Origin: Chiridota heheva
Lineage: Eukaryota > Echinodermata > Holothuroidea > Apodida > Chiridotidae
Length of the DNA stretch: 64,000 bases
Assembly (NCBI GenBank): GCA_020152595.1
Contig: JAIGNY010004608.1
Coordinates: forward strand, 1,820,001-1,884,000
Direction of reading: 5' to 3'
In this document: in pieces, positions 24,106-34,179 of the stretch
Numbering within the stretch: position 1 is the first letter of the stretch
How the letters are laid out: each line of letters starts with the position of its first letter
Position numbers and translations under genes: made by a program
Notes under the pieces: generated by a model
Seen by the model: only the letters and a program-made list of their open reading frames with translations
The model's database searches: none
What the model was told of the DNA's origin: nothing

Positions 24106-24800
24106 GTTTTAAATTAAAAGAAAGTTTTGCACTCTATTCTTTATTTTAACAAAATTAAAAGAAAGTGTTGCACTCTATTTTTCATTTTTTGTTAAATTGA
24201 AGGTTTTGCACCATTCTTTATTCTTTTTTTGCATTTTGTTTTAAATTTGTTTTATTCTTTACATTTTAAAAATTGGAAGAAAGTGTTTTACTCTATTCTT
24301 TATTTCTTTTAATTTTGCACTTATTTTTAAATTGAAAGAAAGTGTTGCACTCTATTCTTTATTTTATTTTTCAACAAAAGACTCTTTTTTTTTTAATTGA
24401 AAGAAAGTTTTCACTCTAATCTTTTTTTCTTTAAATTGAAAGACATTTTTATTTCTTTATATTTTAAAAATGGAAAAAGTGTTGCACTCTTATTCTTTAT
24501 TTTTTGATTGAAAGTTGAACTCTTATTTGCATTGAAAGAAAGTTTTACTCTATTCTTTTCTTTTTTTTTTTAACTGGAAAGTTTTGTACTATTCTTCATT
24601 TTTTAAAAAAATTGGAATAAAATGTTGCACTCTATTTATATATTTTTTGTAATTGAAAGTTTTGCACTCCATTCTTTATTTACAAACAAAATTGAAAGAC
24701 ATTTTTGCACTCTATTCTTGATTTTTAAAAATTGAAAAAAAAGTTTTGCATTCTATTCTTTATTTTTAAAAATTGAGAAAAAGCTTTGCACTCTTATTTT
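24106..24800. repeat. 41-bp minisatellite, right half, decayed
   Basis: The same core TTTTGCACTCTATTCTTTAT recurs with much more divergence and many T-runs. The array is split by 2.25 kb of other repeats. Confidence 0.82.
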
Positions 24801-24898
24801 CCTTTCTTGCATATATGCTGCATAGTTTGCATTTGTATTTTATTGTTGATAATTTGTTGATGATTGGCTGGAATTAAGTCTTTGCATTTGTATCCTAG

Positions 24899-25150
24899 TT
24901 GATAATGAGGATCCTGTTGCAGCCTGCCCTGGTGATGTCAGCGTTACCACAAACGATCTTCAAGCAGATGGTGTGGTTGTGCAGTTCACAGAACCAACAG
25001 CACAAGACAATTCTGGAATTGTATTTTTAGTAGCAAGAACTCAAGGCCCAAATACCTTATTTCCAATTGGAGCAACAGTTGTCACGTATACTTTTGGGGA
25101 TGTATCTGGCAACAGAAATTCCTGTTCCTTTGTCGTACGGGTATCACAAG
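24899..25150 (+). CDS. HYR exon 4 (divergent, 252 nt)
   Basis: This phase 1-1 exon is 252 nt, one codon longer than the others, with acceptor ATCCTAG and donor GTGAAT. It encodes 84 residues: V-D-N-E-D-P-V-A-A-C-P at the start, F-T-E-P-T-A-Q-D-N-S-G, then F-P-I-G-A-T-V-V-T-Y-T-F-G-D and the late Cys in N-S-C-S-F-V-V-R-V. It is clearly HYR but diverged from the homogenised copies. An 18-bp minisatellite starts within the first bases of the donor site, and the reading frame runs a short way into it, so inefficient splicing here would add repeated V-N-x-F-E-V residues before a stop. Confidence 0.88.
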
Positions 25151-26028
25151 GTGAATTGGTCAATTTATTTGAGGTGGTTAATTTATTTAAGGTGGGTCAA
25201 TGTATTTGAGGTGGTCAATATATTTGAAGTGGTCAATTTATTTGAGGTGTTCAATGTATTTGAGGTTGTCAATGTTTTTGAGGTTGTCAATGTATTTAGG
25301 GTGGTCAATTAACTTGAGGTGGTCAATATACTTGAAGTGGTAAGTGTATTTGAGGTGGTCAGTGTATTTGAGGTGGTCAATGTATTTAAGGTGGTCAATG
25401 TATTTGAGGTGGTCAATGTATTTGAGGTGGGTCAATGTCTTTGAGGTTGTCAATGCATTTGAGGTGGTCAATATACTTGAGGTGGTCAATATACTTGAGG
25501 TGGTCAGTGTATTTGAGGTGGTCACTGTATTTAAGGTGATCAATGTATTTGAGGTGGTCAGTGTATTTGAGGTGGTCAATGTATTTGAAGTGGTCAATGT
25601 ATTTGAGGTGGTCAATGTATTTGAGGTGGTCAGTGTATTTGAATGTGGTTAATGTATTTCAGGTGGTCAATGTATTTGAGGTAGTCAATGTATTTGAGGT
25701 AGTCAATGTATTTAAGGTGGTCAATGTATTTGAGGTAGTCAATGTATTTGAGGTGGTCAATGTATTTAAGGTGGTCAATATATTTGAGGTGGTCAATGTA
25801 TTTGAGGTGGTCAATTTATTTTGAGGTGGTCAATGTATTTGATGTGGTCGATGTATTTGAGGTGGTCAATGTATTTGAGGTGGTCAATGTATTTGAGGTG
25901 GTCAATGTATTTGAGGTGGTCAATGTATTTGAGGTGGTCAATGTATTTGAGGTGGTCAATGTATTTGAGGTGGTCAATGTATTTGAGGTGGTCAATGTAT
26001 TTGAGGTGGTCAATATATTTGGCTTGTC
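25151..26028. repeat. 18-bp minisatellite, about 48 copies
   Basis: Unit GTCAATGTATTTGAGGTG, starting within ten bases of the HYR 4 donor. Central copies (25850-26010) are identical. Reads as V-N-V-F-E-V in one frame. Confidence 0.93.
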
Positions 26029-26448
26029 ATATGATGCATAAGCTTTGTGTACACTGACAACTTGTGTAAATTGTTCCAGGCTGGTATCTAAATCAAGAGT
26101 GAAAAATATAGCAGACCATGGCACCAATGGTTGCAGAATTTATTTTTTTGGTCTCTAGATAGAAAAAGGAAAGGAGAAGAAGAAAAATGGGGATAAGAAA
26201 GGAGAAAGAACAGGGAAAAAGTACAAATTGGAAAGGAAAGGGAGAAAAAATGTAAAAGAGAAAGAAATGAGAAATTGATATTTCCTGTTGGAATTGATCA
26301 TTCAACTTTGTTATTATTGTTGTTGTATACTTCCAGAAGTTTTTTACAAGACTTTCTACAGTCTCAGCAAGTAAAATACTTTTTCCACCCATGACTTAAA
26401 TCATGAATTTTCTAGATCATTGATTTGGCAATGCTTCTTTTACCTGAA
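26029..26448. other. Intron DNA, no feature recognised
   Basis: Includes a purine-rich GGAAAGGAGAAG stretch around 26160-26270; nothing else recognised. Confidence 0.4.
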
Positions 26449-26570
26449 AAGTCTTTAATGTTTTGGAGATCCCTGGTGACGTTATCAGAGGTAGATGAAT
26501 CCAGGCATAATATAGATGTTGTCTATGTAGATTTCTAGAAAGCATTTGATGTGGTTTCTCTGGATAGATG
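26449..26570 (+). mobile_element. CR1-group LINE fragment (RT4 region)
   Basis: H-N-I-D-V-V-Y-V-D-F, a stop, then K-A-F-D-V-V matches the RT4 motif of the element at 8000. Homology then stops and resumes at 27280. Confidence 0.75.
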
Positions 26571-27279
26571 AAAACCAGAGTGATAGGGGAAATGGCTATG
26601 ATTGCGACAGACTGGATAAACACCAGGTTTTCACCTTGCTCTCATCGGAAGTGATCAGAGAACCAGGTAGGGAGGGTGTGAAACTATACCATCAAAGCTG
26701 CCATTTAGCGCCACCCGGGGAGAAGGAGGGATACAGATGACCAACCTCCACTTGATATCAGCATATTATTGATCTGTATTTCTGTGGACAAATCTTGGGT
26801 TAAATTGTTGTTGAACTCAAACCTGTACCTCCAGCATCTCAGTTGTAAGCTCAATCGACTGATCCACCTGTCTTTTGGTACAGCAGCAATTCTTAATAGG
26901 CAGCCTGCGGGCCAAATCTGGCCCGCGAACAATAGTTGTAGTGGGAAAAATATCTTAATAAGATTGGTAAAAATCCCAAAATGCTTGTTTATAATAGGTT
27001 TTTCTTAGGCAGATCAGCGCACTACAATATCGTGACTTATCAGCAAAATGATATCTTTAGTTTTGTTATAAAATGGGCAGACTCACGGCTTGTCAAAGGA
27101 AGAGCTTATAAGAGAACCGTTGACATCTGGCATACATCTTTCTTATCACGCGCACCTTGAGTTTGTTTGTATTCAGGGATTGTTTCGACGGGTTTTGTTT
27201 GCCGGTTTTGCCATGTGATTGGCCTGAGGCTGTTGTGAAATGATGGCTTTGGAAAAAATTGATTAAGAACCCGTGTGGT
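26571..27279. other. Insert in CR1-like LINE, possible hAT-like part
   Basis: GCCTGCGGGCCAAATCTGGCCCGCG near 26902 resembles a palindromic motif found close to termini of many hAT transposons. I cannot find the matching end, so the call is tentative. Confidence 0.3.
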
Positions 27280-27648
27280 ACAGTATCTTTATGGAAGAAG
27301 GTTACTAAGGTTTCTGTATTGTCTTCTTATTTTCGTAATCTTTATTGATGTTTTGCTTGGCTCCAGGATTTGTAAATTTGCTTTATAGTTGACAATTCTA
27401 GGGATTTATATGGATAAGTTAAGTTTTTGGTCTTTTGATGTTGATAAATGCAAACTTTTCTTTTGGTGATGAAAGGGATCTTGGTGTTGCAGTAACTAGT
27501 AAATTGAAGCCTTATAAAACGAATAAACAGTTGTTCTACAGGATGCTTGGTATGTTTAGAAGAAATCTTTGTTTTCTTGGTAGAGAGAATGTTCTCAATT
27601 TATACAAGTCCTCACTTCGAGTATGCGATATAGCTATTAAAGTCCATT
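27280..27648 (+). mobile_element. CR1-group LINE fragment (RT5 to thumb)
   Basis: Matches 8610-9100 of the first copy with several deletions: GGCTCCAGGATTTGT, GGATAAGTTAAGTTTTTGGT, GATCTTGGTGTTGCAGT and the L-G-R-E-N-V-L-N-L-Y-K coding motif. Broken by stops. Confidence 0.8.
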
Positions 27649-28669
27649 TTAACCCTTCGTTCTCTATGTGGTCACGACACAACGGATTGGACATGCACAA
27701 TGCAAAAAATGATTTTGCTTCATCAAATAGGCCTACAGCAGTGATCTTAGTATCATTTGAAAGAGCTCGAAAGTTCTTTCAGAAAATGTAATTTTTGATG
27801 GGTTAAAGATTTTTGAAAAAAAGAATTAGAGAAAATGCACAAAATTTAAGGAAAAACGTTTTATTTCTTCAATTGCTTACTTGCTATACTTCCAGACCTT
27901 GCTTTTACCTGAAAACCCATGAGGAACTTACAAAGACATCAATGCATCCAATTAGGGTCAAATTTTGCCTGCCCCTATCATCAATATTTTTTTTTGGCAA
28001 ACGTTTTGCAAAGTTTCATGATCTTTAGCCTTTTTGAGACCAAAATGTGACAAAAATGGTAGTTCCTGATCACAATACAACTGCCGTAAGCAAAAGGTAT
28101 TGTCAGGAAGCTTATTTCACATATTTTCACATATTGAAAACAGAAAGAGCAACTACCCCCTCTTTGTTTACATCATAATATAAGTTAAAAAACATCCACA
28201 CACTAGAACATACGTAGTGTTGTGTGCAACATGGGCGACTCTGCTTCGAATACTGGCGGGATGTGCGGCTTTGTTTTTCAGCAAGTAATTACAGCGGTGA
28301 ATATTAATTGTTTATTTTCATTGTTTTTGCATGTTTTGCTTTGAGAAAAAATTTAGACTGTTATCATTGGGAAGGAAATTTCTCAAACAATCTAAATATG
28401 TAAAAAAAATTCCCCAATTTCATTATTCACAAGAAATAATCAAGCTAAAAAAAATAGAGCATTTTTGACCTAAGTTTGCTTAAAATTTGCATATTTATGT
28501 CAATATTTTCTTATTTGGACTTTTCATATTTTGAAGTTTACTGTAGCGTTCATATAAATCAAACTTGTAGTGATAGAAAATGAAAGGAAAGTTGTGAAAA
28601 TTAATTTGAAAAAAAAAAGGTCCGAAAAATTGCAGTTATGTTTTGACAGCATGCGGCACGAAGGGTTAA
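27649..28669. mobile_element. piggyBac-type MITE inserted in CR1-like LINE
   Basis: TTAA duplications flank termini CCCTTCGT and ACGAAGGG, the hallmark of piggyBac-type insertion. Outer 20 bp pair imperfectly. The 1-kb interior has no transposase. LINE homology stops at the left TTAA and continues right after the right one. Its right subterminal part (CAACTTTCCTTTCATTTTCT on the minus strand) is shared with the elements at 58319 and 60347. Confidence 0.85.
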
Positions 28670-28870
28670 GAGAGGAAAAAGTTCTACTGGGAGCAGTTTC
28701 AGCAAAGAGCCAATAATCCGGAAGTAAAGAATAATTTGTATGCATCTAAGTCTGAGAATTCTTTGTTTGACTATGCTTGAGTTTAGAAGAATATGTGGTG
28801 GAATGATTCAGGTGTTTCTTTTCCTCACTGCAGTGATGCTATGACTGTTTTGTAATTTCCATCATATTTC
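28670..28870 (+). mobile_element. CR1-group LINE fragment (C-terminal)
   Basis: Continues the LINE after the MITE: GAGCAGTTTCAGCAAAGAGCC and TGGAATGATTCAGGTGTTT match 9145-9275 of the first copy. Confidence 0.8.
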
Positions 28871-29079
28871 AGCTAATTCTTATAAGACCTGTTGTCACAG
28901 TTTGAAATTGACCAAAGAGTTGTCACAGATTGATGTTAGGTGTTCTTAAAGGGATTTTCAAAGTTGAGTAGTTTTCCTCGGTGGGTGGTTAGATTATGTT
29001 AACACTATTAACAGTTTCAAAATCAGCCTTATTAACTTGTTTACTAATCTTTGACTTCCTTAATTCTTCCGCATATTCT
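28871..29079. other. Intron DNA, probable LINE 3' region
   Basis: Follows the CR1-like C-terminus and may be its 3' untranslated part; no independent evidence. Confidence 0.3.
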
Positions 29080-29211
29080 GTATTTTATTTTGGTGTCAGT
29101 GAGGGATATACATGGAGTGACTAAATCTTCTTAGCCAATCATCTCGTATTTTATTTTGGTGTCAGTGTGGGATATACATGGAGTGACTAAATCTTCTTAG
29201 CCAATGGTCTT
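29080..29211. repeat. 66-bp direct duplication
   Basis: Two adjacent copies starting GTATTTTATTTTGGTGTCAG and ending TTCTTAGCCAAT with only a few differences. Confidence 0.85.
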
Positions 29212-29304
29212 GTATTATATTATGCTATATATATGTGGGTTTCCATTGTGTACCTAGTTGTTGTTAGTTGGTGAAGAGCGGATTAGTATTGTTACCATTT
29301 GTTC

Positions 29305-29398
29305 ATGCGTCCATCTGTCGACATCCATTGTCCGTCCGACGACATGCATTGTCCATCCGACCACATCCATTGTCCGTCCAACCACATGCATTGTTCAG
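29305..29398. repeat. 24-bp tandem repeat, four copies
   Basis: Unit contains GACATGCATTGTCCGTCC. Short and imperfect. Confidence 0.75.
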
Positions 29399-29814
29399 TT
29401 ACTGGGAACAAAAGATTTTTACTCTTGGAAAGCCATGAGATGTACCTCGGCTTTCCGTTTAGTATGCACTGCAACAGCCGATTTTGGCCAAAAGCAACGG
29501 TTGCACATCACACCTCGCCAGAGCAAGGGCAACCTAATATGATATCATTATTTGCTTGGCCTGGCACAGCTACGATCTAATTACATTGCCATCGCGTGCG
29601 AGTGTAATATGATTCCTCTATCTGATGCACGTTGGGCATATTATTAATGCCCCTATGATAGCATACTGAAAGAAAAGCGCTTGCACACTTAATAATTCTA
29701 ACTTTTTTTGGTAGATAAATAGCCCCATCCAATTTATAAAGGAAAATGCCAAGTTGAGTGTGGTTTTCTTTATGGGGAGTATCAGACTTAAGCTAAAGCT
29801 AATTCCATCCAAGC

Positions 29815-30010
29815 CATTAGGCTCATATAGGGCCAGTGCTTATTCCTAGTTTGCATGGTGCAAGCAGATGAGAGTACATGACTCCCTCCAGATGGGACCC
29901 CAGGCCATTGCAGATTAACTCCTCAGCAGTGCCAGTACTCATTTTACAGCTGAGTGTACTGGAGCAAATGGGATAAAGTGCCTTGCTCAGAGACACATGA
30001 CAGTGCTCCA
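29815..30010 (-). mobile_element. SINE of the L2-tail type, minus strand
   Basis: On the minus strand it reads AGCAAGGCACTTTATCCC, TCCAGTACACTCAGCTGT and GGTCCCATCTGG, the same layout as the element at 14456. The tRNA-like head is lost or beyond the minisatellite at 30010. Confidence 0.65.
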
Positions 30011-30169
30011 CGGTGATAGGTGAATGTAGAATGGTAGGTGATTGGAGAAAGGTAGGTGATTCGGGGGTAGTAGGTGAATGGGGAATGTTATTTTAATAGA
30101 GGTGAGGGGATGGCATAGATGATACAAGATTGCATAATGATTGATAGATGCAGAAATTGGGATGAGGGT

Positions 30170-32590
30170 GTGATGACAATTGGAACAGCCTGTGGAATGG
30201 CATGTGGAACAGGATGGCATGACATAGAGGACTGAGTAATATGGCATGTGAGATGGTAGAATAACATGTGGGACAGGGTGGCATGACATATAGGACAGTG
30301 GCATGGCATGTAGGACAGGACAGGATGACATGGGGGACGGTGAGATGGCATGTGGAACAGAGAGGCATGGTATGTGGGACAGGGAGGGGTGACATGTGAT
30401 ACAGTGGGGTGGGACAGTAGCATGGCATGGGGGACGATGAGATGGCATGTGGAATAAGGAGGGATGGCATGTGGGACAGGAAGCGATGACATGTGGGACA
30501 GAGTGGGATGGCATGTGGAACAGAGTGGGATGGTATGTGAGATGGTGGCATGGCATGCGGGACAGGGTGAGATGGTATGTGGAACAATGAGGGATGGCAT
30601 GTGGGACGGAGGGATGACATGTGGGATGACATATGGGATAGTGACATGACAGGTTGGCATGACATGGGGGACAGGGTGACATTGCATGTAGGACATGGTG
30701 ACATTGCATGTAGGACATGGTGACATTGCATGTAGGACATGGTGACATGTGGGACACAGCGGGATGGCATGTGGAACAGAGTGGGATGGTATGTGAGATG
30801 GTGGCATGGCATGCGGGACAGGGTGAGATGGTATGTGGAACAATGAGGGATGGCATGTGGGACGGAGGGATGACATGTGGGACAGAGTGGGATGACATGT
30901 GGGATAGTGACATGACATTGGGGACAGGGTGACATTGCATGTAGGACATGGTGACATGTGGGACACAGTGGGATGGCATGTGGAACAGTGGGATGGTATG
31001 TGAGATGGTGGCATGGCATGCGGGACAGGGTGAGATGGTATGTGGAACAATGAGGGATGGCATGTGGGATGGAGGGATGACATGTGGAACAGAGTGGGAT
31101 GACATGTGGGATAGTGACATGACGTTGGGGACAGGGTGACATTGCATGTAGGACATGGTGACATGTGGGACACAGTGGGATGGCATGTGGAACAGAGTGG
31201 GATGGCATGTGGAACAGAGTGGGATGGCATATGGGATGGTGGCATGGCATGCGGGACAGGTTGGCCTGACATGTGGGACAGGGTGGAATGACATGTATGA
31301 CATGGTACAATGGCATGTAGGGTGGTATGGCATGTGGGACAGGGAGGGATAGCATGTGGGTCAGGGTTGGATGTTATATGGGATAGTGGCATGGCATGTA
31401 GGAAAGGACAGGATGGCCTGGGGGACAGGGTGAGATGGCATGTGGAACAGTGAGGGATGACATGTGGGACATGGAGGGATGACATGTGGGACAGAGTGGG
31501 ATGGCATGTGGGACAGGGTGGCATGACATGGGACAGTGGCATGGCATGTAGGACAGGACAGGATAGCATGGGGGCAGGGTGATATGGCATGTGAGACAAG
31601 GTGAGATGGCATATGGGACAAGGTGAGATGGAATGTGGGACAGGGTGGCATGGGATAGGGTGGCATGGGATAGGGTGGCATGGGAAAGGGTGGCATGGGG
31701 TAGGGTGGCATGGGACAGGGTGGCATGGCATGTGGGACAAGGAGGAATTACATGTAGGACAGGGTTATATGGTATGCAGGACAGGGTGGTATGACATGTG
31801 GGATGTTATATGGGACTGGCATGGCATATAGGACGGTATGGCATGGGGGACGGGATGATATTGCATGTAGGACAGGTTGACAAGACATGGATAGGGTGGA
31901 ATTACATGTAGGACAGGGTGGTATGGTATGTAGGACAGGGTGGTATGGCATTTTGGACGGAGGGATAACATGTGGGACAGGGTAGGATGTTATATGGGTC
32001 AGCATGGCATGTAGAACAGGACAGGATGGCATGGGGGGAAGGGTGAGATGGCATGTGGAACAAGAAGGGATGGCATGTGGAACAGGGAGGGATGGTATGT
32101 GAGACGGAAGGAGGACATGTGGGACGAGAGTGGGTGGCATGTGGTATGGTGGCATGGCAAGTAGGACAGGTTGGCATAACATGCGGAATGGCATGTGATG
32201 GGCTTTCATATGGATTTTATGTGTGATGGCATGTGGGACAGGAAGGGATGGTGTATGGGACAGGGTGGCATAGCATGTGGGGCAGTGTGGCTTGGCATGT
32301 GGGATTGCATGTGGTGAGATGTCATCAGGATTTCAGATGTAATGGCATGTGGGATAGGGTAGAATGGCCTGTATGTCTGGGTAGCATGGGGTGTGGGACG
32401 GAAAGGAATGGCATGTGGAACAAGGTAGCATGGCATGTGGGGCAGAGTGGCATGGCATGTTGTGGGTTTTCATCTGGATTACATGTGGAGTGGCATATGA
32501 GTTGTGTGGTGGACTGGCATCTGGATTTCATGTATGCTTGCCTGTAGGATGGGATGTAGGATGGCATTGCATGTGAAACAGAGGATGGAA
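30170..32590. repeat. GGCATGTGGGACAGGGT minisatellite with 207-bp higher-order repeats
   Basis: Units of about 20-24 bp around GGATGGCATGTGGGACAG across 2.4 kb. Between 30482 and 31200 a block of about 207 bp recurs three to four times in the same internal order (GACAGAGTGGGATGGCATG, then GAGATGGTGGCATGGCATGC, then GGTGACATTGCATGTAGG). Minus-strand frames of 420-550 codons overlap each other in three frames here, so they follow from the repeat and are not genes. Confidence 0.9.
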
Positions 32591-32777
32591 ATTATATTAG
32601 CAGCGAGAGGATTTGTATTGTTCGCGATGTCTGGTTTGAAAGAAAATTTTCACTTAATTTAAGTAACATTCATCTAACTCCCTATCAAACATTACGTCAT
32701 GTAATAGAAAATCAGGAAAATATTTTGCTTAAAAGACAGGGGACTTGTTCATTGCTGTTTTTCCGTTTCTTTCACAG

Positions 32778-33026
32778 TCGACAATGAGGATCCATTTGCG
32801 GTTTGTCCAAACAATGTTCAAAGGACCGTTTCCTTAGGTACGCAAGGTACCACTGCATCATGGGTAGAAGCTACAGCAGTTGACAACTCTGGAACAGTCA
32901 ATCTTCAAAGTAGGAGTCATGCTACAGGATCATTCTTCCTTGTTGGTTCTACAACTGTCACATACACTTTTATTGATCCAAGCGGCAACACAGGATCCTG
33001 CTCTTTTAATGTCATTGTAACTGCGG
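32778..33026 (+). CDS. HYR exon 5 (class N)
   Basis: This 249-nt phase 1-1 exon has acceptor TTCACAG and donor GTGAGT. It encodes a full class N HYR module with V-D-N-E-D-P-F-A-V-C-P, both cysteines and the shared S-R-S-H-A-T-G-S-F-F block. It has F-I-D-P in place of the commoner F-V-D-P. The preceding intron, 7.6 kb, carries the 18-bp array, an interrupted CR1-like LINE and the large GGCATGTGGGACA minisatellite. Confidence 0.9.
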
Positions 33027-33089
33027 GTGAGTTAATTTAAATGGTGCTTGTTGAATAAGATTCAAAACTCGAAGGAAAGAACATTATTC

Positions 33090-33262
33090 AAGGATTAGTT
33101 CAGTGCTGAAACAAGTCTATCTGATATGCAAGGGAACTTCAAAAGTAACAAAATGGTGAAGAAAGCATTCCAAAATCTTATTCTGTAAGAATAGTTCTTT
33201 ACCATTTGTGTAAAAACAACTGAAATCAGACTAATTGTGACATCACATTCCTCAGTCTTCTC
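33090..33262 (+). mobile_element. Family A foldback, left arm only
   Basis: Matches the left arm of the element at 2978 (AGGATTAGTTCAGTG, AAAATGGTGAAGAAAGC, ACTGAAATCAGACTA) and stops without a right arm. It lies in the intron between HYR 5 and HYR 6. Confidence 0.65.
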
Positions 33263-33277
33263 TGGATATTGAAACTG

Positions 33278-33365
33278 TACTGCACTCTGTTGAGAGTGCA
33301 GTCTCATACTCAAAAGGTACTGGGATGGAAGCTCTATAAGCCCCCAAGGCTTGATAGAATTTAAC
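33278..33365 (+). mobile_element. SINE fragment (L2-tail type), internally deleted
   Basis: GTCTCATACTC joins directly to AGCTCTATAAGCCCCCAAGG, two parts that are about 170 bp apart in the copy at 14456. Confidence 0.6.
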
Positions 33366-33660
33366 CAGCTGTACCCTGTAGTTTGAGTAGAAACTTATGT
33401 TCTTACTAAGTGCTAAAAGATATTGGTTTTACCTAGACTTGCTTACATTTTGTGGTTATTTTTGAATTCATTTTGTAATATTTGCCCTCTGTAATTCAAA
33501 TATAGTGTGAGCACCTTATCAGCAGTTTGAAAAATAAACACATTTATATTATTTATCACAGATATGAAATTTGATTTCCACAAGTATGAAAAAATAAGGC
33601 CTTTTGTTTTCTGAAGATCATTCCACACTTGTTTCTTGACAGTTTCCATTTCATATTCAG

Positions 33661-33710
33661 TTGATAATGTTGAACCTGTTGTAACTTTTCCAGACAATGT
33701 AAGGATTTTG
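33661..33710 (+). pseudogene. Truncated HYR exon head (relic 1)
   Basis: After an acceptor (ATATTCAG) the start of a class T HYR exon is readable (V-D-N-V-E-P-V-V-T-F-P-D-N-V), then homology stops. The early Cys codon is replaced by Phe. The true exon starts about 150 nt later. A GTAAGG in the relic could act as a cryptic donor, giving a 38-nt micro-exon that would break the frame. Confidence 0.7.
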
Positions 33711-33808
33711 CATTTGAAATGATGAAGCATTGAAGTGAAATTTCTGTATTGCAGAATAAATGTTTCTGTTAAAAAAATAATGATCATGTTTCTATTGTAT
33801 TTTGTCAG

Positions 33809-34057
33809 TTGATACTGTTGATCCTGTTGTAAGTTGTCCAAGTAATGTGTTGAGAACTGTTCCATTGGGAATATCAGGAACCACTGCAACATGGACTGAA
33901 GCTACAGCAACTGACAACTCTGGAATAGTAAATCTTCAAAGTAGGAGTCATACTACAGGATCATTCTTCCTTGTTGGTTCTACAACTGTCACATACACTT
34001 TCATTGATCCAAGCGGCAACATAGGAACCTGCTTTTTTGATGTTGTTGTAACTCCGG
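33809..34057 (+). CDS. HYR exon 6 (class T)
   Basis: This 249-nt phase 1-1 exon has acceptor TTTGTCAG and donor GTAAGT. It encodes a full HYR module with the class T opening V-D-T-V-D-P-V-V-S-C-P-S-N-V-L-R, then G-I-S-G-T-T-A-T-W-T-E-A-T. The last two thirds match class N exons almost base for base. About 150 nt upstream a truncated exon head (33661-33710) with its own acceptor survives, the first of five such relics. This is the first class T exon, so the class boundary in the gene falls between 33026 and 33809. Confidence 0.9.
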
Positions 34058-34179
34058 GTAAGTAAATTAAAAGTGTGAATGAGATCAATGATTTCCATGG
34101 CAGCTTTTTGTGTATGCCAGTTGTAAATTCCATGATTTATGTAAAGCAAGTATAGGGCATATATATTACATATATATTA

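Noticed and set aside
22640-26030. CRISPR-like regular repeats
   Set aside because: Contiguous repeats with no unique spacers, in animal intron DNA.
25238-26127. Open frames with V-N-V-F-E-V or T-S-N-T-L-T repeats
   Set aside because: Products of an 18-bp repeat, a multiple of three, open on both strands. Located in an intron.
26902-27279. hAT transposon
   Set aside because: Only one terminus-like palindrome was seen; no second end and no 8-bp target duplication.
29987-31740. Minus-strand open frames of 420-550 codons rich in Cys, His, Pro and Ser
   Set aside because: Three overlapping frames on the same strand are all open and all follow the minisatellite unit. No domain, no splice context.
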